NCBI RefSeq assembly: GCF_021365465.1
Contig: NZ_CP089932.1
Span: 558,001 to 622,000, forward strand
Length of the DNA: 64,000 nucleotides
Direction of reading: 5' to 3'
Source: Erwinia tracheiphila
GTDB taxonomy: Bacteria; Pseudomonadota; Gammaproteobacteria; Enterobacterales; Enterobacteriaceae
Positions 1-23,156 of this stretch are shown in pieces (within the stretch, counting starts at the first letter, position 1; every line of letters begins with the position of its first letter). The notes under the pieces are model-generated. The model made no database searches. It saw only the letters and a program-made list of their open reading frames with translations, and was not told the DNA's origin. The position numbers and the translations under genes are program-made.

Positions 1-123
1 ACGGCGCGACTGCCTCAACCAAATCTTCCTGATTCTAACGGGAAAGACCGTAATGAAACAGACGCACTGGCCCTAATTTCGGCCAATACTTGAAAAACAA
101 GCCTGTCGTCTGCATTAAGGTGA

Positions 124-151
124 TGAACTTTAGGGTGGACAAGCGGTCGGA
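124..151 (+). promoter_or_regulatory. Possible sigma-E promoter of fkpA
   Basis: TGAACTT (124-130) is followed after 16 bases by TCGGA (147-151), which resembles the sigma-E pattern GGAACTT-N15-18-TCNNA. fkpA of E. coli belongs to the sigma-E envelope-stress regulon, so the placement makes sense, although the leader of about 110 nt would be long. The rest of 1-265 shows no gene. In E. coli the divergent slyX gene lies here, and its start is probably just outside the left edge. Confidence 0.35.
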
Positions 152-265
152 AGTTACCTAGCTTTCATTGATAAATTGTCAGTTCCCTCGTGCAGTTTTA
201 TCGCTATAGTACAGCGCCGTCTGTAATGATTTCCGAGGTGAGAGGCTTCGGTTTTGGAGAAATGG

Positions 266-1105
266 ATGAAATCAATGTTTAAAGTTACACTGTCAGCCAC
301 CATCATGGCCGTTGCACTGAACGCCTCCCTGGCATTTGCTGCCGAGACTGCGCCAGCAGCTCCCGTGCCAGCAGAACAGTCACCACAACCTGTACCTAAA
401 AATGCTGCTTTTAAAACAGACGATCAGCAGTCCGCCTACGCGCTGGGTGCCTCGCTGGGTCGTTATATGGAAAACTCCCTGAAGGAGCAGGAGAAACTGG
501 GTATCACGCTGGACAAACAGCAGCTGATATCCGGTGTTCAGGACGCATTTGCTGGAAAAAACAAACTGTCTGATCAGGAAATTGAGCAGACTTTACAGTC
601 CTTTGAAAGCCGCGTGAAGAGCGCAGCTCAGGCGAAAATGGAAAAAGATGCAAAAGAAAACACTGCAAAAGGTGATGCTTTCGCAACCAAATTTGCTAAA
701 GAAAAAGGCGTGAAGAAAACGGAATCCGGTCTGCTTTATCAGGTTGAGAAAGAGGGAACCGGTAAGGTACCGACTGACAGCGATACCGTTGTAGTTAATT
801 ATAAAGGTGCACTGATTGACGGTACCGAGTTTGATAACTCGTTCACCCGTGGTGAACCCCTTTCTTTCCGTCTTGACGGCGTCATCCCAGGCTGGACTGA
901 AGGCCTGAAACACGTCAAGAAAGGCGGCAAAATTAAGCTGGTTATTCCACCACAACTTGCCTACGGTAAAAACGGCGTTCCTGGCATCCCGGCTAACTCC
1001 ACGTTAGTGTTCGATGTTGAGCTGCAGGATATCAAACCTGTGGCTAAAGCGGAGGCGAATGCGGATAAACCTGCCCAAGCCCCGGCTGCGGCTCAGGCTA
1101 AGTAA
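266..1105 (+). CDS. fkpA: FkpA, periplasmic FKBP-type peptidyl-prolyl isomerase and chaperone
   Basis: A 279-residue protein with a signal peptide (residues 1-25, cleavage after AFA), an N-terminal helical dimerisation domain (about 35-140) and a C-terminal FKBP domain (about 150-255) containing VVVNYKGALIDGTEFDNS and GWTEGLKHVKKGGK. It catalyses proline isomerisation and chaperones folding of envelope proteins in the periplasm. The ATG at 266 is chosen because it gives the family N-terminus MKSMFKVTL and has GGAG six bases upstream; an in-frame TTG at 254 is less likely. The C-terminal tail is rich in Ala, Pro and Lys and varies in the family. It is followed by its own terminator, so it is probably a single-gene unit. 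Confidence 0.97.
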   Translation: MKSMFKVTLSATIMAVALNASLAFAAETAPAAPVPAEQSPQPVPKNAAFKTDDQQSAYALGASLGRYMENSLKEQEKLGITLDKQQLISGVQDAFAGKNKLSDQEIEQTLQSFESRVKSAAQAKMEKDAKENTAKGDAFATKFAKEKGVKKTESGLLYQVEKEGTGKVPTDSDTVVVNYKGALIDGTEFDNSFTRGEPLSFRLDGVIPGWTEGLKHVKKGGKIKLVIPPQLAYGKNGVPGIPANSTLVFDVELQDIKPVAKAEANADKPAQAPAAAQAK

Positions 1106-1112
1106 AAGACCT

Positions 1113-1146
1113 ACTGCCACAGGTTCCTGTGGCAGTATTGTTGTTT
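1113..1146 (+). terminator. Rho-independent terminator after fkpA
   Basis: An 11-bp perfect stem, ACTGCCACAGG (1113-1123) with CCTGTGGCAGT (1126-1136), is followed by a T-rich stretch. It lies 8 bases after the fkpA stop. Confidence 0.8.
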
Positions 1147-1301
1147 CTCCCCGCCCCACTCATCATCGCTGCCTGCGGCAATTCCTGACAAAGTCGAGGA
1201 CAGGCCTTTACGTTCTTTGCTAGACTACCCTTCGCGCATTTTCTTCTGAACACGTCTTGCCTGGCATCTTTCGTCGGGTTTTTTTCAAGGGTGGTGTCTT
1301 A

Positions 1302-2024
1302 ATGTCTGGTTCAATATTTACCGGTGATGTGACCGATCTGGAATTACTGGAACAGCGTCCCTTCGAGCAAACTGACTTTGATATCCTGCGCTCATATGAG
1401 GCGGTAGTGGATGGCCTTGCTATGCTGATTGGCTCCCACTGTGAGATTGTCCTACATTCGCTGGAAGATTTAAAATGTTCAGCCGTTCGTATTGCCAATG
1501 GTGAGCATACGGGCCGAAAAATAGGCTCCCCCATTACCGATCTCGCCTTGCGCATGCTGCATGAAATGAGGGGGGCAGACAGTAATGTATCCAGAGCATA
1601 TTTCACCCGTGCCAAAAGTGGCGTGCTTATGAAGGCGGTCACCATTGCCATCCGTAACGCTCATCAGCGGGTGATTGGCCTGTTATGCATCAACATGAAT
1701 CTCGATGTACCGTTCTCGCAGATTATGGCAACTTTTATGCCACCGGAAACGCAGGACGCCGCGTCATCGGTAAACTTCGCTTCGTCGGTTGAGGATCTGG
1801 TGATGCAGACGCTGGAATTCACCATTGAGGAAGTGAGCGGTGATCGTAATGTTTCTAACAATGCCAAGAACCGCCAGATTGTGCTGAATCTCTATGAGAA
1901 AGGGATTTTTGACATTAAGGATGCCATCAATCAGGTGGCAGAACGCCTTAACATCTCCAAGCACACGGTTTACCTCTATATCCGCCAGTTTAAAAGCGGA
2001 GATTGTCAGGGACACGATCGCTAA
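1302..2024 (+). CDS. yheO: YheO-type PAS/HTH transcriptional regulator
   Basis: A 240-residue protein, the same length as E. coli YheO. Residues 20-140 form the YheO-like PAS domain ([20 protein letters not shown]). Residues 175-235 are a helix-turn-helix of the DauR/YheO type ([14 protein letters not shown]). It is presumed to be a DNA-binding regulator with an unknown small-molecule signal. The ATG at 1302 matches the family N-terminus; an upstream in-frame ATG at 1257 would add 15 residues not found in relatives. The stop overlaps the start of tusD (TAATG), so it is translationally coupled to the sulfur-relay genes, as in other enterobacteria. Its regulatory targets cannot be read from the sequence. 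Confidence 0.92.
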   Translation: MSGSIFTGDVTDLELLEQRPFEQTDFDILRSYEAVVDGLAMLIGSHCEIVLHSLEDLKCSAVRIANGEHTGRKIGSPITDLALRMLHEMRGADSNVSRAYFTRAKSGVLMKAVTIAIRNAHQRVIGLLCINMNLDVPFSQIMATFMPPETQDAASSVNFASSVEDLVMQTLEFTIEEVSGDRNVSNNAKNRQIVLNLYEKGIFDIKDAINQVAERLNISKHTVYLYIRQFKSGDCQGHDR

Positions 2025-2410
2025 TGCGTTTTATCCTGATGGTCACCGGCCCTGCTTATGGCACGCAGCAGGCAAGTAGCGCTTTATTGTTTGCTCAGGC
2101 GTTGCTGGAGCAAGGACACGTGCTGGAAAGCGTGTTTTTTTATCGTGAAGGTGTGCTGAATGCGAATGCACTGACTTCACCAGCAAATGATGAATTCAAT
2201 CTGACTCATGGCTGGCAGCAGCTCAATCAGCAACAGGATGTCACGTTAAATATCTGTGTTTCAGCGGCCTTACGTCGTGGCATTGCTAATGAGCAGGAAG
2301 CAAAAAACCTTGGCCTGACGTGCGCTAATCTGGCGGAGGGGTTCCAGCTTGCGGGATTGGGCGCTCTGGCCGAGGCGGCGTTAACCTGCGATCGTCTGGT
2401 GCAATTCTGA
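2024..2410 (+). CDS. tusD: TusD, sulfurtransferase subunit of the TusBCD complex
   Basis: A 128-residue DsrE-family protein. Cys78 (in [11 protein letters not shown]) is the expected persulfide-carrying residue that accepts sulfur from TusA and passes it to TusE and MnmA for 2-thiolation of U34 in tRNA-Lys, tRNA-Glu and tRNA-Gln. The start overlaps the yheO stop and gives the family N-terminus [13 protein letters not shown]. The stop overlaps the tusC start. The protein works in the cytoplasm as a TusB2C2D2 hexamer. Confidence 0.97.
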   Translation: MRFILMVTGPAYGTQQASSALLFAQALLEQGHVLESVFFYREGVLNANALTSPANDEFNLTHGWQQLNQQQDVTLNICVSAALRRGIANEQEAKNLGLTCANLAEGFQLAGLGALAEAALTCDRLVQF

Positions 2411-2769
2411 TGAATCGTATCGCTATCGTATTTACCCGGTCTCCGCATGGTACCAGCGCTGGCCGGGAAGGATTAGATGCTGCATTGGCTCTCTGCGCAC
2501 TCAATGAAAATATTGCGCTATTTTTTGTCAGCGATGGGGTGCTGCAACTTCTTACTGAACAGCAGCCTGCAAGGGTGTTGGCGCGCAATTATGTTGCTGC
2601 TTTCGGACTGCTTCCTTTGTATGACATTGACGAAATGTATATTTGCGCAGCCTCCCTTATGGAACGCGGTCTGCCAATTGAGGGCGCGCGAGTATTACCC
2701 GCAAAGGTGGTTTCGCCAACAGAGTTGCGTAGCTTGTTGGCGCGTTTTGACCGTATTATTACTTTCTGA
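2410..2769 (+). CDS. tusC: TusC, subunit of the TusBCD sulfur relay
   Basis: A 119-residue DsrE/DsrF-family protein beginning [14 protein letters not shown], as in the family. It is the structural partner of TusD and TusB in the tRNA 2-thiouridine pathway. The ATGA overlap with tusD shows translational coupling, and tusB starts six bases after its stop. Gene order and size match E. coli. Confidence 0.96.
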   Translation: MNRIAIVFTRSPHGTSAGREGLDAALALCALNENIALFFVSDGVLQLLTEQQPARVLARNYVAAFGLLPLYDIDEMYICAASLMERGLPIEGARVLPAKVVSPTELRSLLARFDRIITF

Positions 2770-2775
2770 GGTAGC

Positions 2776-3063
2776 ATGCTACATCTTCTTATCCATTCAC
2801 CCTTTCAATGCGACTTTGATGCGCTGCTCCGCGTGCTGGCGAAGGGCGATGATGTGCTGCTGCTACAGGATGGTGTGTTGGCGGCCCTGGAAGGGAGTGA
2901 GGCACTTAAAAAATTGCTGGAGAAAGATATCGGCCTGTACGTATTACATGAAGATATCCTGGCGCGTGGACTTTCTGCTCGAATTTCACTCAGTGCAGGA
3001 AAGGTAAGCTATACTGATTTCGTTGCGCTGACGGTAAAACATTCCCAGCAAATGACCTGGTAG
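2776..3063 (+). CDS. tusB: TusB, subunit of the TusBCD sulfur relay
   Basis: A 95-residue DsrH-family protein (MLHLLIHSPF; DDVLLLQDGVLAAL). It completes the TusBCD complex needed for tRNA U34 2-thiolation. GAGGT lies just before the ATG. It is the last gene of the yheO-tusDCB unit; the str-operon promoter begins right after its stop. Confidence 0.96.
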   Translation: MLHLLIHSPFQCDFDALLRVLAKGDDVLLLQDGVLAALEGSEALKKLLEKDIGLYVLHEDILARGLSARISLSAGKVSYTDFVALTVKHSQQMTW

Positions 3064-3086
3064 TGGGACAATATACTGGTTATTTC

Positions 3087-3115
3087 TTGACACCTTTTCT
3101 GGTCAGCCCTAAAAT
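3087..3115 (+). promoter_or_regulatory. str operon promoter upstream of rpsL
   Basis: TTGACA (3087-3092) and TAAAAT (3110-3115) are separated by 17 bases, a near-consensus sigma-70 promoter about 75 bases ahead of rpsL. It should drive rpsL-rpsG-fusA-tufA. Confidence 0.85.
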
Positions 3116-3138
3116 TCTGCGTCCTCGTTATACCATGA

Positions 3139-3564
<426 letters not shown>

Positions 3565-3645
3565 TGGTTCTCCGTTAAGTAAGGCCAAACGTTTTATCTT
3601 AAATGTCATAATAAACTCGTAGAGTTTTGGACAATCCTGAATTAA

Positions 3646-4131
<486 letters not shown>

Positions 4132-4194
4132 CAGCTCAGTAGTTGTTATTAATCCAGCGGGCGTTCAGTTCACCCCGCTGGGCTTTAACTTTGA

Positions 4195-6333
<2,139 letters not shown>

Positions 6334-6343
6334 CCGGGTTTAA

Positions 6344-7588
<1,245 letters not shown>

Positions 7589-7610
7589 TTGCCCCATCGA
7601 GCAAAGAGTA

Positions 7611-7638
7611 AAAAAGAGCGCCGCGGCGCTCTTTTTTT
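7611..7638 (+). terminator. Terminator of the str operon after tufA
   Basis: The stem AGAGCGCC (7615-7622) pairs with GGCGCTCT (7625-7632) and is followed by seven T. It lies about 25 bases after the tufA stop and separates the str operon from the inserted gene pair. Confidence 0.88.
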
Positions 7639-7774
7639 CGCGGCAAAAATGTCAGGATATGTGCACAGGATAGCTGACGGTTCCGATAAAGAATATCATG
7701 ATGACAATTTAAACGATGTGCTACGATCACCACGAATAAGGGATTTTTAAACAGTTTTTCATGGAGGAAAGAAA

Positions 7775-8377
7775 ATGGAACCAGGAGAAGGACTACTCAC
7801 TTTCAGAGCGGAAGGCAATAACAGACCTGACAGCCCTTACTATTCCCGAAAAATACACTGGCCAGGAATAGCTTCCAGATGCAATACATGGGGATCAGGC
7901 GTCACTATAGGCCGTGGTTACGACATGAAGCACAGGGGAGCGGAAGAAGTAATACACCACCTTACCCTTGCTGGAATACCTCTGGCTAAGGCAAAGAAGA
8001 TTGCAGAAAGCGCAAGAAAAAGCTTTTGTGCAGCAAGTGATTTTGTCAAAGAAAATAAAGATTCTATAGAGGAAATCTCAGAAGCGCAGCAGGTAAGGCT
8101 GTTTGAAATCACTTATTCGACCTATGTAAAAGACTCAATCAGGTTTTATAACAGATATAAAAAACATGATTCGGTCGCTTGGGAAAAGTTGCACCCGGCA
8201 TTAAGAGAAGTACTGATTGATATGAAATATCAGGGGACTCTGGCAATAAGCATGGTTCCCCTCTTTGGGAAAAATAAAAAAGAAGACGTTATTAAGCTGA
8301 TAAAACAGACCTCTGAGTTACGTGAGCATGAACCCGTGCGCAGGCGGATTGCCTGGTTACAGGAGTATATGAAATGA
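7775..8377 (+). CDS. Pesticin-like muramidase domain protein, probable antibacterial effector or bacteriocin enzyme
   Basis: A 200-residue protein with the look of the pesticin/T4-lysozyme-type muramidase fold. Residues 40-51 read WGSGVTIGRGYD, where Thr44 and Asp50 keep the six-residue Thr-Asp spacing of the pesticin active site (Thr201/Asp207). Glu13 in FRAEGN is the best candidate for the catalytic glutamate. The expected reaction is cleavage of the MurNAc-GlcNAc bond in peptidoglycan. There is no signal peptide, membrane segment, receptor-binding domain or translocation domain, so delivery would need another system. GGAGGAAAG lies 5-6 bases before the ATG. The stop overlaps the next gene (ATGA). 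Composition is clearly more AT-rich and Lys-rich than the ribosomal genes on both sides, a sign of transfer. The family assignment is from motif reading only. Confidence 0.6.
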   Translation: MEPGEGLLTFRAEGNNRPDSPYYSRKIHWPGIASRCNTWGSGVTIGRGYDMKHRGAEEVIHHLTLAGIPLAKAKKIAESARKSFCAASDFVKENKDSIEEISEAQQVRLFEITYSTYVKDSIRFYNRYKKHDSVAWEKLHPALREVLIDMKYQGTLAISMVPLFGKNKKEDVIKLIKQTSELREHEPVRRRIAWLQEYMK

Positions 8378-8787
8378 GAAGGATAGCGCTTTATCTTTTG
8401 TTCCCAGCCTGGCTGGCAAGTGCTGACAGTGGTCTGGATCCTTATACAGCGGCAGTATTGGCACCCTGTATGGGAATAAAACATTCAGTTGAAGTAATGT
8501 CCTGCCTGATGGATCTGGCGGACAGCAAGAAAAAAGAGTATGAAAGCCAATTTAAGGTTTATTTGCAGGCAATAGCGTCACTAAAAGAAGATCAACGAGA
8601 CCAGCAGAGGATGACCGAACGGGAAAAAAAGGCAAAAGAGGGATGGGATATTTATACAGAAAACAGCTGTATGGCTGCTGTCACGCTCTACGAAAAGGAG
8701 CGCTTTGCTTATAAAGCAAAATATTATAACTGTATTATAATTAACTACTCTAAAAGGATAGATTTTTATAAGAAAGAGGAATTTTAA
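8374..8787 (+). CDS. Secreted LprI-family (DUF1311) protein, probable immunity protein
   Basis: A 137-residue protein with an N-terminal signal peptide (about residues 1-17, RRIALYLLFPAWLASA). Four cysteines (32, 44, 99, 120) are spaced as in the LprI lysozyme-inhibitor family: C-x11-C near the start, then W-x7-C-x20-C with a closing RID motif. Residues 45-115 are highly charged and probably helical. A periplasmic lysozyme-inhibitor-like protein encoded one base-overlap behind a muramidase is the arrangement expected of immunity to a peptidoglycan-cleaving toxin. Like its partner it is AT-rich. Direct inhibition is an inference; an alternative is an unrelated lipoprotein-like accessory protein. 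Confidence 0.6.
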   Translation: MRRIALYLLFPAWLASADSGLDPYTAAVLAPCMGIKHSVEVMSCLMDLADSKKKEYESQFKVYLQAIASLKEDQRDQQRMTEREKKAKEGWDIYTENSCMAAVTLYEKERFAYKAKYYNCIIINYSKRIDFYKKEEF

Positions 8788-8848
8788 TAGCTTACTGCTC
8801 TGCAACGTGTGGGGCGTTAGCTTGCGTTCGCCTCCAGGCACAAAGCCA

Positions 8849-8876
8849 TTGCAATTATAGTTAATGTACGTACAAT
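8849..8876 (+). promoter_or_regulatory. S10 operon promoter
   Basis: TTGCAA (8849-8854) and TACAAT (8871-8876) are 16 bases apart, about 180 bases ahead of rpsJ. This is the leader length expected for the S10 operon. The inserted gene pair ends upstream, so S10 transcription should be unaffected. Confidence 0.7.
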
Positions 8877-8933
8877 GCTTTGGCTTGTCAGAAATGACGG
8901 CCCGGTTCGATATGAACCGCAGGCGGGCAATAA

Positions 8934-9365
<432 letters not shown>

Positions 9366-9385
9366 TCAGGTCATTGAGCGATTGA

Positions 9386-11781
<2,396 letters not shown>

Positions 11782-11794
11782 TTTTAGAGGATAA

Positions 11795-14005
<2,211 letters not shown>

Positions 14006-14031
14006 ATAGAGTACGCATTCTCGATACGGAT

Positions 14032-14062
14032 AAACGGCTCAGTGATGAGCCGTTTATTTTTT
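14032..14062 (+). terminator. Terminator at the end of the S10 operon
   Basis: A perfect 10-bp stem, AAACGGCTCA (14032-14041) with TGAGCCGTTT (14046-14055) around GTGA, is followed by a T-rich run. It separates rpsQ from the spc promoter. Confidence 0.88.
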
Positions 14063-14083
14063 CTACCCATATCTGATTTGCGG

Positions 14084-14092
14084 TGTTATAAT
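14084..14092 (+). promoter_or_regulatory. spc operon promoter (extended -10)
   Basis: TGTTATAAT (14084-14092) is a perfect extended -10 element about 80 bases ahead of rplN. The -35 region is weak (TACCCA near 14064), which is normal for extended -10 promoters. Confidence 0.75.
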
Positions 14093-14159
14093 GCCGTGCC
14101 CCCGATATGGGGCTTTTTTAACGACCCTATTTTGGGGTTTCAGTAGTGGTTGACATTAG

Positions 14160-15422
<1,263 letters not shown>

Positions 15423-15436
15423 GGCAGAGTTGACTT

Positions 15437-15742
15437 ATGGCAAAGCAATCTATGAAAGCACGCGAAGTCGTTCGCGTAAAACTGGCTGAAAAATACCGCG
15501 CTAAACGCGAGGAACTGAAAGCTATCATTTCAAGTGTGAACTCATCCGACGAAGATCGTTGGAATGCGGTTCTCAAGCTGCAAACTCTGCCGCGTGATTC
15601 CAGCCCGTCTCGTCAGCGTAACCGCTGCCGCCAAACTGGCCGTCCACATGGTTATGTGGGTAAATTCGGGTTGAGCCGTATCAAACTGCGTGAAGCCGCT
15701 ATGCGCGGTGAAGTACCAGGCTTGAAAAAGGCTAGCTGGTAA
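15437..15742 (+). CDS. rpsN: 30S ribosomal protein S14
   Basis: A 101-residue protein of the long, zinc-free (C-minus) S14 type: the zinc-ribbon cysteines of the short form are absent. It begins [15 protein letters not shown] and ends [12 protein letters not shown]. It is a late 30S head assembly protein. Confidence 0.99.
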   Translation: MAKQSMKAREVVRVKLAEKYRAKREELKAIISSVNSSDEDRWNAVLKLQTLPRDSSPSRQRNRCRQTGRPHGYVGKFGLSRIKLREAAMRGEVPGLKKASW

Positions 15743-15766
15743 TTTCCAATTGAATCACGGGAGTAA

Positions 15767-16165
<399 letters not shown>

Positions 16166-16176
16166 CGGAGGAAAGA

Positions 16177-16710
16177 ATGTCTCGTGTTGCTAAAGCACCT
16201 GTCGTCATTCCTGCCGGCGTAGAGGTAAAACTCAACGGTCAGGTTATTACGATTAAAGGTAAAAACGGCGAGCTGACTCGTACCCTCAACAATGCTGTTG
16301 AAGTTAAGCATGCTGACAAGGTCCTCACTTTCGCTCCTCGCGAAGGTTTTGTGGATGGTTGGGCACAGGCGGGTACTTCTCGTGCACTGTTGAACGGTAT
16401 GGTTATCGGTGTTACCGAAGGCTTCACTAAGAAGCTGCAGCTGGTTGGTGTAGGTTATCGTGCAGCCGTTAAAGGCAACTCCGTGAGTCTGGCCCTGGGC
16501 TTTTCTCACCCGGTTGACCACGTGCTGCCAGCGGGAATCACTGCTGAATGTCCGACTCAGACTGAAATCGTGCTTAAAGGCGCTGATAAGCAGCTGATTG
16601 GTCAGGTAGCAGCCGATCTGCGCGCCTACCGTCGTCCTGAGCCTTATAAAGGCAAGGGTGTTCGTTACGCCGACGAAGTCGTGCGTACCAAAGAGGCTAA
16701 GAAGAAGTAA
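16177..16710 (+). CDS. rplF: 50S ribosomal protein L6
   Basis: A 177-residue two-domain protein beginning [17 protein letters not shown], with the C-terminal motif [13 protein letters not shown]. It sits near the sarcin-ricin loop and supports GTPase factor action. Confidence 0.99.
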   Translation: MSRVAKAPVVIPAGVEVKLNGQVITIKGKNGELTRTLNNAVEVKHADKVLTFAPREGFVDGWAQAGTSRALLNGMVIGVTEGFTKKLQLVGVGYRAAVKGNSVSLALGFSHPVDHVLPAGITAECPTQTEIVLKGADKQLIGQVAADLRAYRRPEPYKGKGVRYADEVVRTKEAKKK

Positions 16711-17073
<363 letters not shown>

Positions 17074-17078
17074 GGTAG

Positions 17079-17588
<510 letters not shown>

Positions 17589-17593
17589 TGACC

Positions 17594-17773
17594 ATGGCTA
17601 AGACTATTAAGATTACACAAACCCGCAGCTCGATCGGACGTTTGCCGAAACACAAAGCAACGCTGCTTGGCCTGGGTCTGCGTCGTATTAACCACACCGT
17701 AGAGCGTGAAGACACGCCAGCTGTACGCGGTATGGTTAACGCGATTTCCTACATGGTTAAAGTGGAGGAGTAA
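17594..17773 (+). CDS. rpmD: 50S ribosomal protein L30
   Basis: A 59-residue protein, [20 protein letters not shown] at the start. The ATG at 17594 gives the E. coli length; an in-frame ATG at 17588 overlapping the rpsE stop would add two residues. It is non-essential in some bacteria but conserved in the spc operon. Confidence 0.97.
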   Translation: MAKTIKITQTRSSIGRLPKHKATLLGLGLRRINHTVEREDTPAVRGMVNAISYMVKVEE

Positions 17774-18211
<438 letters not shown>

Positions 18212-18218
18212 GTAGCAG

Positions 18219-19698
<1,480 letters not shown>

Positions 19699-19706
19699 TA
19701 TTTTTC

Positions 19707-19735
19707 TTGCAAAGTTGGGTTGAGCTGGCTAGATT
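19707..19735 (+). promoter_or_regulatory. alpha operon promoter
   Basis: TTGCAA (19707-19712) and TAGATT (19730-19735) are 17 bases apart, about 100 bases ahead of rpsM. The sequence and spacing resemble the E. coli alpha promoter. Confidence 0.7.
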
Positions 19736-19851
19736 GGCCAGCCAATTTTTTGTATGTCTGTGCGTACCCATTTGAGTATCCTGAAAACGGGCTTTTCGGT
19801 ATGGGACGCATAAGTAATTAAATAGGAGTGCATAGTGGCCCGTATAGCAGG
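19724..19851 (+). promoter_or_regulatory. alpha operon leader: early hairpin plus S4 translational control region
   Basis: A GCTGGC/GCCAGC hairpin (19724-19742) followed by six T (19746-19751) could end spc transcription. The downstream leader (CCTGAAAACGGGC at 19781-19793 up to the rpsM GTG) corresponds to the E. coli segment folding into the pseudoknot to which S4 binds to repress the operon. The pseudoknot was not folded here. Confidence 0.55.
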
Positions 19852-20191
19852 CATTAACATTCCTGATCATAAACATACCGTCATTGCATTAACTGCTATT
19901 TTCGGTATCGGCAAGACCCGCTCTAAAGCCATCTGTGCTGATACGGGCATTGCCGAAAATGTTAAGATCAGTGAACTGTCTGAAGAACAAATCGATATTC
20001 TGCGTGACGCAGTTGCAAAGTTTGTTGTTGAAGGCGATCTGCGTCGTGAAGTCACCCTGAGTATCAAGCGTCTGATGGACCTTGGTTGCTATCGTGGTTT
20101 ACGTCATCGTCGTGGTCTTCCAGTACGCGGTCAGCGTACCAAGACCAACGCACGCACCCGTAAGGGTCCGCGTAAACCGATCAAGAAATAA
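19835..20191 (+). CDS. rpsM: 30S ribosomal protein S13
   Basis: A 118-residue protein with a GTG start ([16 protein letters not shown]) preceded by AGGAG. S13 is in the 30S head and contacts the P-site tRNA and L5. It is the first gene of the alpha operon and its start lies in the S4 control region. Confidence 0.99.
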   Translation: MARIAGINIPDHKHTVIALTAIFGIGKTRSKAICADTGIAENVKISELSEEQIDILRDAVAKFVVEGDLRREVTLSIKRLMDLGCYRGLRHRRGLPVRGQRTKTNARTRKGPRKPIKK

Positions 20192-20204
20192 TCGGGGTGA
20201 TTGA

Positions 20205-20597
<393 letters not shown>

Positions 20598-20611
20598 CGC
20601 TTCGCTTCTAG

Positions 20612-21250
<639 letters not shown>

Positions 21251-21275
21251 GGCTTAGTACCAAAGAGAGGACACA

Positions 21276-22265
21276 ATGCAGGGTTCTGTGACAGAGTTTC
21301 TAAAACCGCGCCTGGTAGATATCGAGCAAGTGAGTTCGACGCACGCTAAGGTGACCCTTGAGCCTTTAGAGCGTGGCTTTGGCCATACTCTTGGTAACGC
21401 GCTGCGCCGTATTCTGCTTTCATCAATGCCGGGTTGCGCGGTGACCGAGGTTGAAATTGATGGTGTACTGCATGAGTACAGCAGTAAAGAGGGTGTCCAT
21501 GAAGATATTCTGGAAATCCTTCTCAACCTGAAAGGGCTTGCGGTAAGAGTTCAGGGAAAAGATGAAGTTATTCTTACTCTGAATAAATCTGGCATTGGCC
21601 CTGTGACTGCAGCCGACATCATTCATGATGGTGATGTCGAAATCGTCAAACCGCAGCACGTGATCTGTCATCTGACCGATGAAAACGCAGCTATCAGCAT
21701 GCGTATCAAGGTTCAGCGTGGTCGCGGTTACGTGCCGGCTTCTGCCCGAATTCATTCGGAAGAAGATGAACGCCCGATCGGTCGTCTGTTGGTGGATGCC
21801 TGCTACAGCCCTGTAGAGCGTATTGCCTACAATGTAGAAGCAGCACGTGTAGAACAGCGTACTGACCTGGATAAGCTGGTCATCGAAATGGAAACTAACG
21901 GCACTATCGATCCTGAAGAGGCGATTCGTCGTGCGGCTACCATCCTGGCAGAACAACTGGAAGCTTTCGTAGACTTACGTGATGTACGTCAGCCGGAAGT
22001 AAAAGAAGAGAAACCAGAATTCGATCCGATCCTGCTGCGCCCTGTTGACGATCTGGAATTGACTGTCCGCTCTGCTAACTGCCTTAAGGCAGAAGCTATC
22101 CACTACATCGGTGATCTGGTACAGCGTACCGAAGTTGAGTTACTCAAAACGCCCAACCTTGGTAAAAAGTCTCTCACCGAGATTAAAGACGTGCTGGCTT
22201 CTCGAGGTCTGTCTCTGGGCATGCGCCTGGAGAACTGGCCACCCGCTAGTATCGCTGATGAATAA
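21276..22265 (+). CDS. rpoA: RNA polymerase alpha subunit
   Basis: A 329-residue protein identical in length to E. coli alpha. The N-terminal domain (1-235) dimerises and nucleates polymerase assembly. The linker and C-terminal domain (about 250-329) contact UP elements and activators, with [16 protein letters not shown] and [18 protein letters not shown]. Confidence 0.99.
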
Positions 22266-22281
22266 CCCGATCACAGGTTAA

Positions 22282-22692
<411 letters not shown>

Positions 22693-22705
22693 TTAGTTTG
22701 TACTA

Positions 22706-22732
22706 AAAAAACCGGGCTTGCCCGGTTTTTTT
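22706..22732 (+). terminator. Terminator of the alpha operon
   Basis: The stem AAAAACCGGGC pairs with CCCGGTTTTTTT around TTG. It is a strong symmetrical hairpin with a T run, 14 bases after rplQ. Confidence 0.92.
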
Positions 22733-22796
22733 ATCTTGTTAATTCCCTTTCTTTTCCTCTTCATGCTCTCTTTTCCTCGCACCAGTGAGGTTTACT

Positions 22797-23156
22797 GTGT
22801 GGCAGGTTGGCCAATTGGTAGAAAAACACATTTCTGAAGCACAGGAAAATGGTGAATTTGATAATCTGCCCGGCAGCGGAAAGCGGCTCAAACTTAATGA
22901 CGATAGCCTTGTTCCTGAAGCATTGCGCGTTGTCTGTCGCTTCATGAAAAATGCTGGTTTTCTTCCGCCTGAACTTGATTTACGACGTGAAGCTTTTGCT
23001 TTGCACGAGCTGATGGCTCATATTGCTTCTCAGGATGAACAAGATGCTGGATATTCTTTACTCAATATCAGGCTACAGCAAGCCAGACAGAGCAAAGACT
23101 TTCTACAAGGCAGATATGCCCCTCTGCTATATCAGCATTTGAGCGGAGATGATTAA
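22797..23156 (+). CDS. yhdN: YhdN, DUF1992 (DnaJ-homologue subfamily C28-like) protein
   Basis: A 119-residue protein with the DUF1992 signature: VEKHISEAQENGEFDNLPGS and FMKNAGFLPPELDLRREA. The function is unknown. The GTG at 22797 is preferred because it gives the family N-terminus (V/M)W..; a GTG at 22785 would add four residues. The stop overlaps zntR (TAATG). The gene keeps the E. coli position after rplQ. Confidence 0.85.
   Translation: MWQVGQLVEKHISEAQENGEFDNLPGSGKRLKLNDDSLVPEALRVVCRFMKNAGFLPPELDLRREAFALHELMAHIASQDEQDAGYSLLNIRLQQARQSKDFLQGRYAPLLYQHLSGDD

Noticed and set aside
1..120. Possible start of slyX on the minus strand at the left edge
   Set aside because: The reverse complement shows no ATG with a SlyX-like N-terminus; the gene probably begins outside the window.
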